Translations under genes and position numbers: made by a program
The notes under the pieces: model-generated
Told to the model about the DNA's origin: nothing
Seen by the model: only the letters and a program-made list of their open reading frames with translations
The model's database searches: none
Part shown: piece by piece, positions 1-7,698 of the stretch
Numbering within the stretch: the stretch's first letter is position 1
Layout: each line of letters opens with the position of its first letter
DNA from: an uncultured Paracoccaceae bacterium
GTDB taxonomy: Bacteria; Pseudomonadota; Alphaproteobacteria; Rhodobacterales; Rhodobacteraceae
Direction of reading: 5' to 3'
Length of the DNA stretch: 43,733 bases
Assembly (NCBI GenBank): GCA_937916485.1
Contig: CALFSV010000367.1
Coordinates: 1 to 43,733 of the forward strand

Positions 1-624
1 CGGTATGGAATGACCGAATCAAATATGAACACTTCCAACCCCTATCGCGGTGACAGGCGGCCCGGAACCGTTGGCCCGGCGTTGGCCGGAGTTGACGTCC
101 GGGTCTGCGACGACAGCGGGGCGGAATTGCCCCGGGGCGAAATTGGGACAGTCGAGGTGCGCGGCCCCAATGTCTTTGCCGGCTATTGGCAGATGCCTGA
201 AAAGACGGCGGCAGAACTGCGGCCCGATGGCTTCTTCATCACCGGTGATCTGGGGCAGATGTCGCAGGACGGCTATCTGACCATTGTCGGCCGGGCAAAG
301 GACCTGATCATCGCAGGCGGCCTCAACATCTATCCAAAAGAGGTAGAAGAGGTGCTGGACGATCTGCCCGGTGTTCTGGAAAGCGCCGTGATCGGTGTTC
401 CGCACCCAGATCTGGGTGAGGCGGTTGTCGCTGTGGTGGTGCCTGAGGCGGGCGCACATTTGACATCGGACGCCCTGCTGGCAGCCTTGTCCGACAAACT
501 GGCCCGGTTCAAACAGCCCCGCCACATCGCCCTGATCGAGGCATTGCCCCGTAACACCATGGGCAAGGTGCAAAAGGCAGCGCTACGGGCGGATCACGCA
601 GGGCTGTTTCAGTCCGGGGACTGA
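1..624 (+). CDS. matB: Malonyl-CoA synthetase (MatB-like), 3' part only
   Basis: The reading frame is open from the first base, so the gene begins upstream of the window; about 207 residues of the C-terminal part remain. It opens with the RYGMTE adenylation motif (A5), followed by the GYW and TGD(L) motifs, the hinge GRAKDLIIAGGLNIYP, and the C-terminal catalytic lysine region NTMGKVQK. These place it in the acyl-adenylating (ANL) superfamily; RYGMTE followed by NMNTSNPY is typical of MatB, which makes malonyl-CoA from malonate, CoA and ATP in the cytoplasm. The end overlaps the convergent bciB gene by 16 bases. A related acyl-CoA synthetase cannot be excluded because the substrate-binding half is missing. 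Confidence 0.85.
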   Translation, partial: RYGMTESNMNTSNPYRGDRRPGTVGPALAGVDVRVCDDSGAELPRGEIGTVEVRGPNVFAGYWQMPEKTAAELRPDGFFITGDLGQMSQDGYLTIVGRAKDLIIAGGLNIYPKEVEEVLDDLPGVLESAVIGVPHPDLGEAVVAVVVPEAGAHLTSDALLAALSDKLARFKQPRHIALIEALPRNTMGKVQKAALRADHAGLFQSGD

Positions 625-1823
625 CGCTCGCCCGGTTCGGGTAGGATGTCGTAGGGGGCTGTCAGGTCCCAGACGTGTCCGGGCACCATGTTCTTCATCT
701 TTGAAGGCTCTTCCCGGCGCAGATGCAGGACGGTCTCAACGGCCTTCATCTCGACGCGCGTGCGCGCAAACTCCAGCCCCCGTGGCCCGGTGCGGGGCTG
801 CAGCCAGCCGACAATGCCGCGCAGCCAGTTGGGCATCCGGCGCAGGGGCAGGCCTCCGGCGGCAAGGCGGACGTTCTGAGCAAAGCCTTTGACGGCCGCC
901 GCCCGCTTACCCTTTGAACCCGGCGCCGAAAGGCTGACCTCTGACCCCAGACCGTCAAGCATCTCTTGTCCGCGCTCATTGCGCACGATCAGCCATTGTT
1001 CGCCCTCACCCGCCATATAGCCGACGGTGATGTCCGACAGCCGGTTGGTGTAGTCGACGCAAGTCTTGCAGGTCAGCGGAAAGAAGTCGCGGCGCAGGTC
1101 TGACAGGGGAAGGCGCAGAAAGGGGATCTCTTTCTTGCGGCCATCTTTGAACCGCATCTCCACATGATAATCGGCCCGAAACTCCAGATAGGTGACGGTC
1201 TCGGGGGCATCGGTCAACAGGCCCAGAAACTCGTGAAAGTTTTCGGTCGTCGTATTGTCCGAACAAGGTGTGCCGATCACGTAAAGCCGGTCAAAGCCCA
1301 TGTCGGCCTCGATCTTGCGCAGGGCGTGGACCTGGCAGGGAATGCCGATCACGGCAAGGCGCTTGTACCCGGCCTTTTGGGCAGGCTCGAGCATCGCCAG
1401 AAGCGGGGCGTAACCCATCCGCATCCCGCGCGCCTGCGCCATATCGGCGGCCCGCGTGATCAGGGCCGGGCGGGGGCGCCAGCGGTCATCGGGGTCGGGC
1501 ACCATGCAGACAACGGCCTCGACCGCCCCGGTTTCCAGCAGGCGTTCGGCCAGACGGGTTGTCAGGCCGGTCCATTGGGCCCCTTCGCGTGCTGGCTTGA
1601 GCGCGGCCCGATACATGACAGTCGACACGCCGAAAAAGCCCTCGTCCCCCAAACCGGCGGCGCGTCCGTGCACGGCCTTTTCGGTTTCGGGATAATTGGG
1701 GGCAATGAACTGACAGGCCTTGCCACAGTCATTGGCGTTCTTCATGCGCGACAGTCCGCAGTCCGTGCACAGGCGGCGGGGGGCGGGGTCGGCAAAGCGG
1801 TCGGGGATCAGGGGGACGGGCAT
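609..1823 (-). CDS. bciB: 3,8-divinyl (proto)chlorophyllide 8-vinyl reductase, BciB type
   Basis: A 404-residue protein of the FrhB/FdhB (coenzyme F420 hydrogenase beta subunit) family. It has an N-terminal Cys cluster (CTDCGLS, then CGKAC), the segment GAQWTG, VVCMVPDPDDRWRPRP, the IGIPCQVHALR and VIGTPCSDN blocks, and a second cluster TCKTCVDYTN followed by DITVGYM. That order of blocks is characteristic of BciB, a ferredoxin-dependent iron-sulfur flavoprotein that reduces the 8-vinyl group during (bacterio)chlorophyll synthesis. The ATG at 1823 was chosen over the upstream in-frame Met at 1946 because conserved sequence begins there and an AGGG precedes it. No other bch gene lies in the window. 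A different FrhB-family reductase is the alternative. Confidence 0.8.
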   Translation of the reverse strand: MPVPLIPDRFADPAPRRLCTDCGLSRMKNANDCGKACQFIAPNYPETEKAVHGRAAGLGDEGFFGVSTVMYRAALKPAREGAQWTGLTTRLAERLLETGAVEAVVCMVPDPDDRWRPRPALITRAADMAQARGMRMGYAPLLAMLEPAQKAGYKRLAVIGIPCQVHALRKIEADMGFDRLYVIGTPCSDNTTTENFHEFLGLLTDAPETVTYLEFRADYHVEMRFKDGRKKEIPFLRLPLSDLRRDFFPLTCKTCVDYTNRLSDITVGYMAGEGEQWLIVRNERGQEMLDGLGSEVSLSAPGSKGKRAAAVKGFAQNVRLAAGGLPLRRMPNWLRGIVGWLQPRTGPRGLEFARTRVEMKAVETVLHLRREEPSKMKNMVPGHVWDLTAPYDILPEPGERQSPD

Positions 1824-2021
1824 GGCCCTGACTATGACCAGTCCTGTGCGACTGTCCAGTTTAGTTGACACTTTTCTTGCCAAGATTTTTGGCCCGATCC
1901 GACGCATGTTCTGTCGGTGGATCAAATTTTGCCTGAAGACCCGCAAATCTTGGGCGAATGGACCATTTTCATTGCCCGCGATGCTGTATATGACCCCTTC
2001 GTCATCAAAGGGAGCCGCCAG

Positions 2022-3044
2022 ATGGGCTACAAGATCGCCGTTGTGGGTGCCACGGGTAACGTGGGCCGCGAAATGCTCAACATCCTCGCTGAACGGGAGT
2101 TTCCCGTGGACGAGATCGTCGCCCTCGCCAGTCGCCGGTCGCTGGGGTCAGAGGTGAGCTTTGGCGACAAGACGCTCAAGACCAAGGACCTTGATACCTT
2201 CGACTTCACAGGTTGGGACATTGCCCTTTTTGCGATCGGGTCGGATGCCACCAAGATCTATGCGCCCAAGGCTGCGTCGCAGGGCTGTGTCGTCATCGAC
2301 AACTCTTCGCTCTACCGGATGGACCCTGATGTGCCGTTGGTCGTGCCAGAAGTGAACGCCGACGCCGTCCTTGGGTATCAAAAGAAGATGATCATCGCTA
2401 ATCCCAACTGCTCGACCGCGCAGATGGTTGTCGCGTTGAAGCCCCTGCATGACCGGGCTGTGATCAAGCGGGTTGTGGTCAGCACCTACCAATCCGTGTC
2501 CGGCGCAGGCAAGGAAGGGATGGATGAACTTTGGGATCAGACCAAAAGCATCTACAACCCCACCGACAACAAGCCGCCGACCAAGTTCACCAAGCAGATC
2601 GCCTTCAACGTCATTCCGCATATCGACGTCTTCATGGAAGACGGCTCGACCAAGGAAGAGTGGAAGATGGTCGCCGAGACCAAGAAGATCCTCGACAAGG
2701 CGATCAAGGTGACGGCCACCTGCGTTCGCGTGCCGGTGTTTGTCGGCCATTCCGAAGCGATCAACATCGAGTTTGAGGAACATCTGGACGAGGACGAGGC
2801 CCGCGACATCCTGCGCGAAGCCGCCGGCTGTATGGTCATCGACAAGCGTGAGGACGGCGGCTACGTCACCCCGATCGAATGCGTGGGTGACTTCGCAACC
2901 TTCATAAGCCGCATCCGGCAGGATTCGACACTGGATAACGGGCTGAATATGTGGGTCGTCTCTGACAACCTGCGCAAGGGTGCAGCCCTGAACGCCGTCC
3001 AGATTGCCGAGGTTCTTGGCCAGAAGTGCCTCAAGAAAGGCTAA
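2022..3044 (+). CDS. asd: Aspartate-semialdehyde dehydrogenase
   Basis: A 340-residue cytoplasmic enzyme that reduces aspartyl-4-phosphate to aspartate semialdehyde with NADPH, the branch point to lysine/diaminopimelate, threonine and methionine. The Rossmann motif VGATGNVG is at residues 8-15, the catalytic cysteine is Cys130 in NPNCST, and a VSTYQSVSGAG block follows. The ATG at 2022 has GGAG about eight bases upstream; the longer frame from 1917 adds an unconserved N-terminus. It stands alone, divergent from bciB with about 200 bases between them. dapA, the next committed lysine enzyme, is at 32 kb and not in an operon with it. Confidence 0.97.
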   Translation: MGYKIAVVGATGNVGREMLNILAEREFPVDEIVALASRRSLGSEVSFGDKTLKTKDLDTFDFTGWDIALFAIGSDATKIYAPKAASQGCVVIDNSSLYRMDPDVPLVVPEVNADAVLGYQKKMIIANPNCSTAQMVVALKPLHDRAVIKRVVVSTYQSVSGAGKEGMDELWDQTKSIYNPTDNKPPTKFTKQIAFNVIPHIDVFMEDGSTKEEWKMVAETKKILDKAIKVTATCVRVPVFVGHSEAINIEFEEHLDEDEARDILREAAGCMVIDKREDGGYVTPIECVGDFATFISRIRQDSTLDNGLNMWVVSDNLRKGAALNAVQIAEVLGQKCLKKG

Positions 3045-3057
3045 GCCGTGAAGAACA

Positions 3058-3085
3058 GGCCGACCGCCCCCGGTGGCGGCCGGCC
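3058..3085 (+). terminator. Hairpin after asd
   Basis: Eleven-base arms GGCCGACCGCC and GGCGGCCGGCC pair with one A-C mismatch around a six-base loop, starting 14 bases after the asd stop. No U-run follows, so it is only a candidate terminator or a 3'-end stabilising structure. Confidence 0.4.
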
Positions 3086-3182
3086 TCTCGGGTAAGGCGC
3101 GCGCTGATCAAACGCCACGATTGCTCTTGATCTAAGTTGGCGCTAACGCAGAGGCACCAATTTCCTCCAGGGGTGCCCTGAC

Positions 3183-4334
3183 GTGTTTCAATTCATGACC
3201 CCTGCGCGCCAGGTCTTTGCGGGCTTTGCCATTTATGCCTTTGCGCTCGGCAACATTTTCCCCCGGATCGGTCAGGTCCAGTTGGCCATGGGCGTCGAAG
3301 AAGGGCTGCTTGGCCTTGCTTTGATCGGGGCACCTGCGGGCACGCTGATCGCCCTTACCTTTGCCTCTCCGTTTCTGGACAGGTTGGGCTTTCGATGGGC
3401 GCTTTTGATTGGCACGCCACTGCTGGCGGTCTTCTACGCCGTCGCGGTCCATGCGTCGTCACCCGGCATGCTGTTTCTGCTACTTGTCCCCGCCGGTCTG
3501 ACCATCGGCTGTCTTGAGATCATCCTGAACCTCGAGGCGGATCGGGTTGAACATGCGGTTGGCCGCAGAATCATGAACCGCGCCCACGCCTTCTGGTCCA
3601 TCGGCTTTTTCGGTGCCGGCAGTTTTGGGGCTGCGATGGCCGGTATTGGGCTGTCGCCGCAGGCGCACCTTGCCATTGTCGTGCCTGTCACCTTGGTTCT
3701 GGTCATCCTGTTTCTCGGCCGCTTTCAGCCTGCGCCCCATCGGCCGGGCAATAGTGCAGAGGCGACCCCCCATTTCGCCGCCCCCTCCTGGCCGATTGTC
3801 ATCCTTGTGGCCTTTACCCTTAGTGCCATGCTGATGGAGGGCGCGTCGATCGATTGGTCGGCTATTTACATGCGCGACGTCTTTGCCATGCCGCCCTTTG
3901 TGGCGGGCCTGACAGTGGCCTGCTTTTCGTTTTTTCACGCCCTGTCCCGGTTCTTTGCGGACGGACTGGTGGACCGGACTTCGCCATCAGTCGTTGCGAG
4001 GATACAGCTGTATATCCTCTTTGCCGGCTGTCTGGCCGTAACATTCGCCCCCCATCCCGCGCTTGCCATGACCGGGTTTGCCCTGATGGGGATTGGATCG
4101 GCGACCATGTTTCCTCTTGCAATGTCGGCCGCTGCCCAGCGGACCGACCGGCCCGCCGCGGTCAACGTGGCCGCCCTTGCCCAGTTCTCTTTCATGACCT
4201 TCTTGTTAGCCCCGCCGCTCTTGGGTTTTGTGGCAGAGCATTGGGGAATCAGAACGTCGTTTGGGATCGGGCTTCCTCTCATCATTCTCAGCCTCCTGAC
4301 GACAAAGGCACTGCACCAAGGCCACAGCCGGTAA
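3183..4334 (+). CDS. MFS transporter
   Basis: A 383-residue hydrophobic protein with about 12 predicted membrane segments, beginning near FAGFAIYAFALGNIFPRIG and ending in a C-terminal half with FALMGIGSATMFPLAMSAA. This layout fits a major facilitator superfamily permease of the inner membrane, of the subgroup resembling sugar or drug exporters. The substrate cannot be told from sequence. The GTG at 3183 is used because AGGGG lies about nine bases before it; an in-frame ATG at 3195 is a close alternative. It is followed by a long stretch without genes. Confidence 0.85.
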   Translation: MFQFMTPARQVFAGFAIYAFALGNIFPRIGQVQLAMGVEEGLLGLALIGAPAGTLIALTFASPFLDRLGFRWALLIGTPLLAVFYAVAVHASSPGMLFLLLVPAGLTIGCLEIILNLEADRVEHAVGRRIMNRAHAFWSIGFFGAGSFGAAMAGIGLSPQAHLAIVVPVTLVLVILFLGRFQPAPHRPGNSAEATPHFAAPSWPIVILVAFTLSAMLMEGASIDWSAIYMRDVFAMPPFVAGLTVACFSFFHALSRFFADGLVDRTSPSVVARIQLYILFAGCLAVTFAPHPALAMTGFALMGIGSATMFPLAMSAAAQRTDRPAAVNVAALAQFSFMTFLLAPPLLGFVAEHWGIRTSFGIGLPLIILSLLTTKALHQGHSR

Positions 4335-5135
4335 TTCGCGCCTTACCCTGAATGGGTTATAATATCCGTTCGGATATAATTTTGCGCATCCGTCCTCTTT
4401 CTATATTCTCTAGTCCAGTGGCGGGTTTGGCCCCAAATTTGCTAATGTTTTGAAAGGGGAAAGCAGAGAGTTGGCGTTGGTCAATTTAATGCGGACCTCG
4501 GCCTCACTTCCTCAGGGGGTGGTTGTCCATTGTTTTGGGGGCCACCCTATGAGGTTTTATTATTTGTGGTGTGGCCGCCGTTGCGCAACTCCAGATGTGC
4601 GGCGGTAAAAAATGGGGCGCACCCTACGGCATTTAAGCGCAGCTAAGAGAACAGCACCCATTGATGCAGACCTTTTTTAGCGATGCCCGTTCCATTCGGC
4701 GGGATTATTAAAGCTGTTACAGGGTGCGCCCTGGCGGCATTTCGAATGGTAAGTGGGCGGGTCGGCGGCATTTTGCGTCGACCCGTTGCTTTTTGTGGAA
4801 CCCAACCGATTGCGGGGGCCATGTCCGGTGCTGGTAATGCACGATCAAAGCAGACCCCTTTCATCGTCAGGTAAACCACAGTCCACAGGCCGGTTTTCGG
4901 CGCGGGCTCGTCGGGCCCCTGCGCCAAGTATGGCGAATGCCAAGACCCTGCGCACCAGCTTTTCTGCGACATTCTGTTCCTTCCACGTCCCCTTGATTGG
5001 CAATGAGCCAATGGCAAGGCAACCAAATCGAGCCTCTCTCGCGTGGGGAGGGCGCACATTGTCATTCGGCTTGAGGACGACCTTGCCAGTCAGGAAAAAG
5101 TTCGGGTGACGAACTGGGCGGCGATGGCCGGACTG
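4335..5135. other. 800-base stretch without a recognisable gene
   Basis: The first 350 bases are distinctly AT-richer than the neighbours, with runs such as TTATAATATCC and GGATATAATTT. Short open frames occur on both strands (longest about 140 codons, minus) but none shows a ribosome-binding site, a known domain or protein-like composition. Two exact 11-base inverted repeats, GGGCGCACCCT near 4616 and AGGGTGCGCCC near 4721, are about 95 bases apart, and a weaker GGGTGG...CCACCC inverted pair lies near 4516-4545. The stretch may hold a regulatory RNA, a decayed gene or a small mobile-element remnant; nothing settles this. Confidence 0.5.
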
Positions 5136-5447
5136 TCAAAAACGCTCGGCTCTCAGAACCTCGCAATCGGTAATGCTGACCACGCCGATATGGCGTTCAA
5201 CAACCTCAAAGGCCGAGGCCAGAAGGTCGTCCAGCCGCTCTGGTCGGATCAGGCAGATCACGGCGACCATTCCGCTGGCCCGGCCAATCTGGCCTTCGCG
5301 GCTCCACTGTCCGGACCGGCCAGAGCCGCCAAGGACCGGGAGAATTGTGAAGCCGGTCACCCCGGCTTTGACAAGGGCGTCAGTCAATCGGCGCTCCAAA
5401 GGGGCCTCGATGACGATCTCAACACGTTTCGCGGTATGGGTCTGCAT
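5136..5447 (-). CDS. P-II-like signalling protein, SbtB type
   Basis: A 103-residue protein with the ferredoxin-like P-II fold pattern: KRVEIVIEAPL at the start, AGVTGFTILPVLGG, a T-loop-like segment with GRSGQWSREGQ, and VVERHIGVVSITDCEVL near the end. Proteins of this kind accompany SbtA bicarbonate transporters and in cyanobacteria bind adenine nucleotides to gate them. It lacks the C-terminal CGPxGC redox loop of many cyanobacterial SbtB proteins and the RGAEY uridylylation site of GlnK. Its ATG lies two bases after the sbtA stop, and its GGAGG is inside the end of sbtA, so the two are translationally linked. Confidence 0.8.
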   Translation of the reverse strand: MQTHTAKRVEIVIEAPLERRLTDALVKAGVTGFTILPVLGGSGRSGQWSREGQIGRASGMVAVICLIRPERLDDLLASAFEVVERHIGVVSITDCEVLRAERF

Positions 5448-5449
5448 CG

Positions 5450-6427
5450 TCAGCCTCCTGCTATCATTTGGGCCACCGCGACATAAAGCGGGATACCCAC
5501 CACAAGGTTAAACGGAAACGTCACCCCAAGGGACAGGGTCAGATAGACCGAAGGGTTGGCCTCTGGCAGGGCCACGCGCATGGCGGCAGGCACTGCAATG
5601 TAGCTGGCCGACGCGCTTAGAACCATCATCAGGGCAACCCCGCCCGTGGACAGACCGATCAACATCCCAAGGGCAAGACCGGCAAGCGAACCAACGACCG
5701 GCATCGCCACGCCAAAGCCGATGGCCCCAATGCCAAGCCCCGCGCTGCGCGCACCGCGCAGGCCGCGCCCGGCCACAAGGCCCATGTCCAGCAGAAACAG
5801 GCAGAGCACGCCTTGGAACGGCGAGACGATAAAACTTTCGATCTTGGCCAGACCCTCTGCCCCGGTCAGGCCCCCGATAAGGAACGACCCGACAAGAAGG
5901 ACGATCGACCCGTTCAGCAGGATCTCCCGCAATAGTCCGGGTTCCATCTTGCCCGTTCCGCCGCGGGCCATGATCCATAGGGCGGACAGGATGGCGGGGG
6001 CCTCCATCGCGGCGGCAACGGCAACCATGTAGCCCTCTGCCTCGATCCCGCGCCCGCTTAGAACTGACGTTGCGGTGACAAACGTCACGATCGAGATCGA
6101 GCCATAGTGTGCCGCGACAGCCGCTGCATCCGTGCGGCTAAGCCCTGTCATGACGCGCAACATGCCAAAGGCAATGAACGGCAGGCCAAACGACAGGATA
6201 ACGCCGGCAAGGATGGCAAGCCCAAGTTTTGCATCAAGGCCGTGGTCCGCAACGCTCGCCCCGCCTTTGAAGCCGATGGCAAAAAGCAGATAGATTGACA
6301 TCGCCTTGGCGGCAGCCTCGGGCACCGTCAGGTCCGACCGCCCAAGGGCAGCGGCGAGACCGAGGACAAAGCTCAGGATGATCGGCGACAGCAGGTTGTC
6401 GGCTGCAAGGGAAAGAATGTCGTTCAC
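5450..6427 (-). CDS. Sodium-dependent bicarbonate transporter, SbtA family
   Basis: A 325-residue integral membrane protein with about ten hydrophobic segments, beginning NDILSLAADNLLSPIILSFVLGLAAALGRSDL and containing LLFAIGFKGG. This is the pattern of the SbtA/DUF897 family, high-affinity Na+/HCO3- symporters of the inner membrane. The GTG at 6427 is preferred because AGAGG lies six bases upstream; a TTG directly before it (6430) is also in frame. It is nine bases downstream of the carbonic anhydrase stop and two bases before the P-II-like gene, making a three-gene bicarbonate operon. It belongs to the family by sequence, but substrate and ion coupling are inferred. Confidence 0.83.
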   Translation of the reverse strand: MNDILSLAADNLLSPIILSFVLGLAAALGRSDLTVPEAAAKAMSIYLLFAIGFKGGASVADHGLDAKLGLAILAGVILSFGLPFIAFGMLRVMTGLSRTDAAAVAAHYGSISIVTFVTATSVLSGRGIEAEGYMVAVAAAMEAPAILSALWIMARGGTGKMEPGLLREILLNGSIVLLVGSFLIGGLTGAEGLAKIESFIVSPFQGVLCLFLLDMGLVAGRGLRGARSAGLGIGAIGFGVAMPVVGSLAGLALGMLIGLSTGGVALMMVLSASASYIAVPAAMRVALPEANPSVYLTLSLGVTFPFNLVVGIPLYVAVAQMIAGG

Positions 6428-6436
6428 CAAAAACCT

Positions 6437-7087
6437 CTAGCTCAGGGGTTCAAAGCTGTGGCGTGCCTCGTCCCAATAGCGCAGCGATCCGTCGCCGATA
6501 TGGTTCCAAAGACCATGCAGGGTCAGCCTGCCATCCTCGACCGCCTCGCGTACAAACGGAAATCCCATCAGGTTATCGAGCGAGATCACGACCGATTCCT
6601 GTTCCAGCGCCCTCAAACGCTCGCTCCTGTCGCCTTGCGGCAGGCGTTCATAACCCGGGCGCAGGATGTCCATCCAGCGGCCGATAAAACTGGTCGTCTT
6701 TTCCAGCTCAGGCGCATCGCCCGAACACATGTCGTAGCAGCCTTCCACTCCGCCGCATCCCGAATGCCCAAGGACGATAAGGTGCGACACGTGCAAGGTG
6801 CTGACCGCATATTCAACAGCGGCCGAGGTCCCGTGATGGTCACTGTCGGGAGCATAAGGGGGCACAAGGTTGGCAATGTTGCGGTGAATAAAGAACTCAC
6901 CCTGATCGGCACCAAAGATCGAGGTCACATGCACCCGGCTGTCACAACACGAGATCACCATCGCCCGGGGACGCTGCCCCTCTTCGGCAAGGCGGCGGTA
7001 CCAGCCCTGGTTCTCGGCATATGTCGTCGCTTTCCAGCCCAGGTAGCGGCGGATCAGATATTCTGGCAGCGGACGCGCATGTGTCAT
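6437..7087 (-). CDS. Beta-class carbonic anhydrase
   Basis: A 216-residue zinc enzyme interconverting CO2 and bicarbonate. The zinc and active-site motif CCDSRV (Cys48, Asp49, Arg51) and the second zinc motif GHSGCGG (His108, Cys111) are intact, as are FIHRNIANLVPP and the AAVEYAV segment. The ATG at 7087 has GGAG about eight bases upstream; the frame continues to 7198 but without conserved sequence. As the first gene of the SbtA/P-II-like cluster it would keep imported bicarbonate and CO2 in balance, feeding carboxylases. No signal peptide is seen, so it is cytoplasmic. Confidence 0.93.
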   Translation of the reverse strand: MTHARPLPEYLIRRYLGWKATTYAENQGWYRRLAEEGQRPRAMVISCCDSRVHVTSIFGADQGEFFIHRNIANLVPPYAPDSDHHGTSAAVEYAVSTLHVSHLIVLGHSGCGGVEGCYDMCSGDAPELEKTTSFIGRWMDILRPGYERLPQGDRSERLRALEQESVVISLDNLMGFPFVREAVEDGRLTLHGLWNHIGDGSLRYWDEARHSFEPLS

Positions 7088-7199
7088 CGTGGGTCTCCGG
7101 TCAATTCGGTCCGTTCCATTGCTCTTAAGCGGGAAACCGGCAAAATTCGAGAGGTAATCGTGTGCAGGAAGGCCTGCCGTCAACTCTTTGAGAAGCAAT

Positions 7200-7637
7200 A
7201 TGACTCATGCTTCGGGAATGTGCTCGAACCGTCCAAACCGCCAAGAACCTGTGCGCCTGACCCAAACGGTCTGCCGCCTGATTCATCATGAGCCGCTATG
7301 CGTGGACCCCGACGCGATCCTGCTTGCCGACCACAACGCCATGTTGACCGGCCAGTCAAAAAGCCTTTCCCAATTGTCCGAGGAATTGGCCCATAGTCTG
7401 CATGAGGTGACTGTGACGCTCGCCTCAGATGACGACGCGGCGCTGGTTGGGGCGGTCAGACGGATTGGACGTATTGGAATTGATCTGGGATTACCCGACC
7501 TGCAGCGCGTCGCCAAGGATGTCCTGACCTGCTCAATCAGTGCCGACACCGCCGCTCTGGCTGCGACAACCGCGCGTCTTCTCCGGCTTGCCCGGCAAGT
7601 GCTGCTCCAGCTACGGGAGTGGCGCCCCCCCAGCTAG
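7200..7637 (+). CDS. Small protein of unknown function, weakly Hpt-like
   Basis: A 145-residue frame, divergent from the carbonic anhydrase and 61 bases before the aminopeptidase. The second half is strongly helical and amphipathic (LSQLSEELAHSLHEVTVTL, then AVRRIGRIGIDLGLPDLQRVAKDVL). The spacing of helix, small residue and LGLPDLQRVAKDVL recalls histidine phosphotransfer (Hpt) domains, but the expected histidine is absent, so phosphotransfer is not supported. The ATG at 7200 has only a weak GAGAAG upstream; later starts are possible. I do not recognise a family with certainty, and this could be a poorly conserved protein specific to the group. Confidence 0.5.
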   Translation: MTHASGMCSNRPNRQEPVRLTQTVCRLIHHEPLCVDPDAILLADHNAMLTGQSKSLSQLSEELAHSLHEVTVTLASDDDAALVGAVRRIGRIGIDLGLPDLQRVAKDVLTCSISADTAALAATTARLLRLARQVLLQLREWRPPS

Positions 7638-7698
7638 CACCTTGCAGTCCGGCCACCGCGCGTTAGGGTCCTCCCATCCCCAGGCCCCGAGGAACGTG

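Noticed and set aside
1164..1868. Plus-strand frame of 234 codons opposite bciB
   Set aside because: Antisense shadow; bciB motifs on the minus strand account for the frame.
1868..1890. Third copy of the CTTTTTCTTGC repeat near 1868
   Set aside because: Only the first ten bases resemble it; the GGAGG part is missing and the position is upstream of genes, not after a stop.
4643..5065. Minus frame of 140 codons in the gap after the MFS gene
   Set aside because: No ribosome-binding site or known motif, and high proline/arginine composition typical of chance frames in GC-rich DNA.
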